Of a DNA stretch of 64,000 nt, positions 60,885-64,000 are shown in pieces. Every line of letters starts with the position of its first letter. Position 1 is the first letter of the stretch. This DNA is from G965267185 sp965267185 (lineage in GTDB: Bacteria; Pseudomonadota; Alphaproteobacteria; UBA6615): assembly GCA_965267185.1 (NCBI GenBank), contig OZ253937.1, positions 2,356,001 to 2,420,000 of the forward strand, in the 5' to 3' direction. Below the pieces are notes generated by a model. It saw only the letters and a list, made by a program, of their open reading frames with translations, was not told the origin of the DNA and ran no database searches. A program made the translations under genes and the position numbers.

Positions 60885-61445
60885 TTACTGATCCAGCTCG
60901 GTATCCCAATAGAGATAGTCGCGCCAACTTTCGTGCAGATAGTTGGGCGGAAACGACCGGCCATTTTCCAGGAGCTCCCACGTCGTCGGACGGCGCGGCT
61001 GGTGGCGTAGCGTCAATCCGGCCTGAGCCGGCGTACGATTGCCCTTGCGTAAATTGTACTCGCTCGATGCGGTGACGACATTTTCCCAGGACGTCCGCCC
61101 GCCGCGCGAGCGCGGCACCACATGGTCGAATGTCAATTCATGCGCCGGGAGCCGCTGGCCGCTGTACTGGCAGGTGAACTTGTCGCGCAAAAAAACATTG
61201 AACCGCGTAAACGCCGGCCGGTCCGCCGGCCTGATATATTCCTTCAGCGAGACCACGCTGGGCAGCGCCATTTCCATGCTCGGCGAACGAATCACGCGAT
61301 CATATTCGGCAACGGTGTTCACCCGCCCCGACAGCGTCGCCTTGACAGCATCCTGCCAGGGCCAAATCGACAAAGGGAAGTAGCTCAATGGCCGGAAATC
61401 GGCATTGAGGACGAGCGTTGGGCAACTCTCTAACGCTGCTTGCAT
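60885..61445 (-). CDS. HNH endonuclease family protein
   Basis: A 186-residue protein: an N-terminal LVLNADFRPLSYFPLSIWPW domain, then the HNH fold TCQYSGQRLPAHELTFDHVV with PRSRGGRTSWENVVTAS after it (His-Asn-His-type ββα-metal site; Cys/Cys pair only partly present). This is the common DUF-type HNH protein beside housekeeping genes in alphaproteobacteria. I use the ATG at the family start; an earlier in-frame start adds 22 residues. Confidence 0.9.
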   Translation of the reverse strand: MQAALESCPTLVLNADFRPLSYFPLSIWPWQDAVKATLSGRVNTVAEYDRVIRSPSMEMALPSVVSLKEYIRPADRPAFTRFNVFLRDKFTCQYSGQRLPAHELTFDHVVPRSRGGRTSWENVVTASSEYNLRKGNRTPAQAGLTLRHQPRRPTTWELLENGRSFPPNYLHESWRDYLYWDTELDQ

Positions 61446-61604
61446 GCCGCGACTTCCCGAGAGATCTACAACAATCGCCCATAGTTTAGGTGATTTGCCC
61501 GCGTTGAGCAAAAATTTTTATAACAATCACAAGGTGTTGTGGCTCTAGGAATATAATTCGAATGAGCTTGGCGCCGGCACCAACTCGGACTTTTGAGACA
61601 AATC

Positions 61605-62267
61605 TTAGGCAGTCAAAGTTCTGTGTAGCAGCGCGGCGCCCCGCCGGATGCCCTCCTCATCGATGCCATGACCGAGCCCCGGACGGCTGAGCGCCTGAAC
61701 GTCGACACCGGCGGCCTCGAGGCCAGCCTGGGACGACGCGAGCATCTGATACGGCACGACCGGATCTTCCTCGCCGTGCACCAGTAGCACCGGTGGCCGG
61801 CTGGCAATCTCGTCCGCCAATGTATCGGCGGCAACCAAGGTGCCGGAGTACCCCAAAATCGCGGCAAGCGGAGATTTCCGCCGCAGTCCGACGAACAGCG
61901 ACATCATGCAACCCTGGCTGAAGCCGAGCAGCGCGACCCGGTCGGGGGTGATCTGCCGCGCTTCGCAGGCCTCATCGATAAAGCGGTCGACGAGCGGCGC
62001 CGCGGCGCGGACGCCGGCTTCGATGTTCTCACGGCTGCGGTCCTGCAAGCTGAACCACTGGTAGCCGACCGGCGCCATGTCGCACGGCTCGGGCCCGTTC
62101 GGCGCCAAAAACTCGGCATCCGGCAAAATCTGCGAGAGCACAGGCGCCAGTCCGATTAAATCGTTGCCATCGGCACCCACCCCGTGCAGCAGAATTACCA
62201 GCTGCTTGGCGGGGCCGCCCGACGCCGGCGCATGTGTCGGTCCACTCAGTTGCACTTGTTCGGACAT
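61605..62267 (-). CDS. Carboxylesterase/phospholipase-family alpha/beta hydrolase
   Basis: A 220-residue serine hydrolase. Oxyanion region LLHGVGADGNDLIGLAP, nucleophile in GFSQGCMMSLFVG, Asp in VHGEEDPVVPYQM and His in LGHGIDEEG complete the triad. It matches the dimeric carboxylesterase (YpfH/EstB-like) family that hydrolyses short acyl esters. Confidence 0.93.
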   Translation of the reverse strand: MSEQVQLSGPTHAPASGGPAKQLVILLHGVGADGNDLIGLAPVLSQILPDAEFLAPNGPEPCDMAPVGYQWFSLQDRSRENIEAGVRAAAPLVDRFIDEACEARQITPDRVALLGFSQGCMMSLFVGLRRKSPLAAILGYSGTLVAADTLADEIASRPPVLLVHGEEDPVVPYQMLASSQAGLEAAGVDVQALSRPGLGHGIDEEGIRRGAALLHRTLTA

Positions 62268-62308
62268 GTTGCCTCTTTCCTTTTCGCGTTCCCTGTTCTC
62301 GCTCAGGG

Positions 62309-62923
62309 CTAAATCGCCTCAATGCGATAAGCGTGCCACAAAAGCCGCGCCGCAGCACTGCGCCAAGGCCGCCATCTGTCCGCTTCGGCGCGCAACTGCG
62401 CCGGGGTCCAGCGATCGCCATCGCCCAGGTGGCGGCCCGCCGATACGACCAGCGCCAGGTCGTCAGCGGGCATGATATCGGTCCGCCCCAACGCGAAGAG
62501 CAAATAGACTTCCGCGCTCCAGCGCCCGATACCTTTGAGCCCAACCAGTGCGGCGATGGCTTCGTCATCGGACATACGGGCCATCCGCGATAGATCGAGC
62601 GCGCCGCTCACAACCGCTTCAGCCAACCCGCGGCCATAAACGATTTTCTGCCGGCTCAGGCCATACTCGCGTAAGGCCTCATCGGATTGTGCAAGCAACG
62701 CGGCAGGTTCGCGGGTCATCCCGGCATCTTCGAGCCGTTGCCAGATCGATGCGGCGGCTTTGGTCGAGAGCTGTTGCCCCACGATGATTCGCAACAGCGT
62801 GGTGAAGCCTGGTCTGCGCGCTCGTGGGGCCGGCGTTCCCGCCGCCTCCCAAAGCGCGCCCATGCGCGGATCGAGCCGCCCTAGCTCCGATAATCCTGCT
62901 TCTATGCGTTTGCGCGTTTTCAT
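62309..62923 (-). CDS. DNA-3-methyladenine glycosylase II-like (AlkA/HhH-GPD) protein
   Basis: A 204-residue base-excision glycosylase. The helix-hairpin-helix LVGLKGIGRWSAEVYLLFAL is followed by DIMPADDLAL with the catalytic Asp. LLRIIVGQQLSTKAAASIWQ is the conserved N-terminal part. It lacks the N-terminal beta domain of E. coli AlkA, as in the short MAG/Mag1 type. It removes alkylated purines. Confidence 0.94.
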   Translation of the reverse strand: MKTRKRIEAGLSELGRLDPRMGALWEAAGTPAPRARRPGFTTLLRIIVGQQLSTKAAASIWQRLEDAGMTREPAALLAQSDEALREYGLSRQKIVYGRGLAEAVVSGALDLSRMARMSDDEAIAALVGLKGIGRWSAEVYLLFALGRTDIMPADDLALVVSAGRHLGDGDRWTPAQLRAEADRWRPWRSAAARLLWHAYRIEAI

Positions 62924-62979
62924 CGCATGATAGGTAGGTCATTCGGCCCCGAGTTGAAAGCCGAACCCAAACTGTAAGT

Positions 62980-63891
62980 TTGAACGCTGTGGTATCTGAC
63001 GCCGACAACGACCTTGAGATCGTCACTCGCTTTGCGCCATCGCCGAGCGGCCATCTTCATCTAGGACACGCCTATTCCGCGCTCTTTGCCTGGCGTCTCG
63101 CCGACCGTCCCGGCGGGCGTTTTGTCCTGCGCATCGAGGACATCGACACGGGCCGAAGCCAAGCCGAGTTTGAAGATGCGATCTATGAAGATCTAGCCTG
63201 GCTCGGCATTTCGTGGTCCGAACCGGTCATGCGGCAGTCGGAACGCGGCGCGGCCTACAAGGCGGCATTGGACCGTTTGTCCGAGATGGATTTGCTCTAC
63301 CCGTGCTTCTGTACGCGTAAAGACATCCTTGCTGAGATTAACCGCTCTACTGGCGCACCCCACAGCCACGGCCCGGACGGCCCGGTTTATCCCGGCATCT
63401 GCCGAGACGTGGCCGACGCCGAACGCGCGCAGCGCATCGAGGCGGGCACCCCCTACGCCATGCGTCTCGACGTGGCCAAGGCAGCCGCGATTGCCGGCGA
63501 TCTCACTTGGTACGACCGCACTCGCGGTGAGCAGGAGATGCAGGCAATGCGCCTAGGCGACGTCGTGCTGGCCCGCAAGGATATCGCCACCAGCTACCAC
63601 CTCGCCGTAACCGTCGACGATGCGGCGCAGGGCGTAACGCTGGTGACACGCGGCCAGGACCTATTCGAATCGACCCATATTCACCGCCTGCTCCAAGCCC
63701 TGCTCGGGCTCGATACGCCGGAATGGCACCACACGCCGATGCTGACCGATGAGACCGGCGCGCGCCTCGCCAAGCGAGATAACCCGCTGACCTTGCGTGA
63801 GATGCGCCGCGCTGGGGTCTCCGGCGATGCCATTTGGGCACACGCGATCCAGAACCTCGCCCGCCAGGCAACGGCCGTGGAGGGGATCTAA
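62980..63891 (+). CDS. gluQ: Glutamyl-Q tRNA(Asp) synthetase
   Basis: A 303-residue truncated GluRS paralogue that attaches glutamate to queuosine 34 of tRNA(Asp). RFAPSPSGHLHLGHAYSA holds the HIGH motif; GARLAKRDNPLTL is the KMSKS equivalent; CFC with YPGIC supplies zinc ligands. It lacks the anticodon-binding domain of GltX, as GluQ does. Start is TTG here or GTG at 62989; neither has a good Shine-Dalgarno. Confidence 0.94.
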   Translation: MNAVVSDADNDLEIVTRFAPSPSGHLHLGHAYSALFAWRLADRPGGRFVLRIEDIDTGRSQAEFEDAIYEDLAWLGISWSEPVMRQSERGAAYKAALDRLSEMDLLYPCFCTRKDILAEINRSTGAPHSHGPDGPVYPGICRDVADAERAQRIEAGTPYAMRLDVAKAAAIAGDLTWYDRTRGEQEMQAMRLGDVVLARKDIATSYHLAVTVDDAAQGVTLVTRGQDLFESTHIHRLLQALLGLDTPEWHHTPMLTDETGARLAKRDNPLTLREMRRAGVSGDAIWAHAIQNLARQATAVEGI

Positions 63892-64000
63892 CCCCAAGCC
63901 CGCAAGCCGCGTTGCAGCTTCAAGTAATCGGGATGTTCCGGCGTCAGGATGCCGTGCCGGATGGCGAAGTCGATGATCACGAGGCTGACGTTGAACTTGA
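63888..64000 (-). CDS. 3' end of an unidentified gene (partial)
   Basis: Reading into the window on the minus strand, an open frame ends in TAG at 63888, overlapping the GluQ stop by four bases. The last 37 codons include NVSLVIIDFAIRHGILTPEH and end KLQRGLRAWG. It is protein-like and fully open to the window edge, but I do not recognise the family from this fragment. Confidence 0.6.
   Translation of the reverse strand, partial: KFNVSLVIIDFAIRHGILTPEHPDYLKLQRGLRAWG

Noticed and set aside
1..64000. Mobile elements, prophage, CRISPR arrays or integrons
   Set aside because: I saw no transposase, integrase, terminal inverted repeats around a transposase-like gene, or regularly spaced repeats; repeats were judged by eye only.

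Overview
The window is bacterial chromosome, GC-rich by eye, densely coded on both strands, with one tRNA and no rRNA, CRISPR array, transposase, integrase or phage gene that I can see. The mix of a COQ7-type ubiquinone hydroxylase, a membrane-type dihydroorotate dehydrogenase, EgtBD, aerobic CoxLMS-like genes, TauABC/NMT1-type and TRAP-type solute-binding proteins, FCD-GntR regulators and many CoA-thioester catabolic enzymes points to a free-living aerobic alphaproteobacterium, most likely Rhodospirillales-like. The lineage is inference from gene content, not a phylogeny.

Layout. 1-1744: the tail of a nucleotidyltransferase-family gene and a secreted trypsin-like protease. 1785-4134: a divergent pair, an isocitrate/isopropylmalate-type dehydrogenase and pyrD. 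4202-9754: a run of four genes on the plus strand, a degenerate HMG-CoA-synthase/DUF35 fusion, an SCPx-type thiolase, acetoacetyl-CoA synthetase and a bicupin. 9813-13567: a convergent four-gene ABC importer operon (ATPase, two permeases, NMT1-like binding protein), with stop/start overlaps between its first three genes and a palindrome-rich 320-base leader. 13888-16166: ergothioneine genes egtB-egtD.

16435-28961 is a catabolic region: DOPA-dioxygenase-like protein, FAH-family hydrolase, MBL hydrolase, 2-hydroxyacid dehydrogenase and zinc alcohol dehydrogenase on the plus strand. Facing them are a fumarate-reductase-like flavoprotein, a Tm-1-like protein, a shortened PEP-synthase-like protein with a histidine-rich insert and an M24-fold protein with an altered metal site, then a Gfo/Idh/MocA oxidoreductase with a small cupin. 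29033-32276: a TRAP-type binding protein without a signal peptide, a PaaI thioesterase-GntR pair and an AraC regulator. 32454-33462: a Tat-exported ferritin-like protein next to a cytochrome c.

33446-44339 is a fatty-acyl catabolic block: quinone oxidoreductase, two multifunctional FadB-like proteins, DinB, MaoC, an ACAD11-type kinase, an ACAD11-type acyl-CoA dehydrogenase, SDR and OsmC. The kinase plus dehydrogenase amount to a split ACAD11 and suggest catabolism of 4-hydroxy acids. 44537-48250: SLC13 permease, muconolactone-isomerase-like protein, GST and dienelactone hydrolase. 48251-49743 is an AT-richer accessory patch with two unrecognised genes. 49801-57347: LLM oxidoreductase, CMD protein, AI-2E transporter, then a coxG-M-S-L-like molybdenum hydroxylase operon. 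57475-64000: housekeeping and mixed genes (HtpX-like protease, lipoprotein, tRNA-Leu, YqaA, COQ7, HNH nuclease, carboxylesterase, AlkA-like glycosylase, GluQ) and the tail of one more gene.

The two most interesting systems are the HMG-CoA-synthase-like/DUF35 fusion, which lacks all three catalytic residues yet sits with a thiolase and acetoacetyl-CoA synthetase, and the split ACAD11-like phosphorylation/elimination module. The Tm-1-like/PEP-synthase-like/M24-like trio is a third candidate for unknown chemistry.
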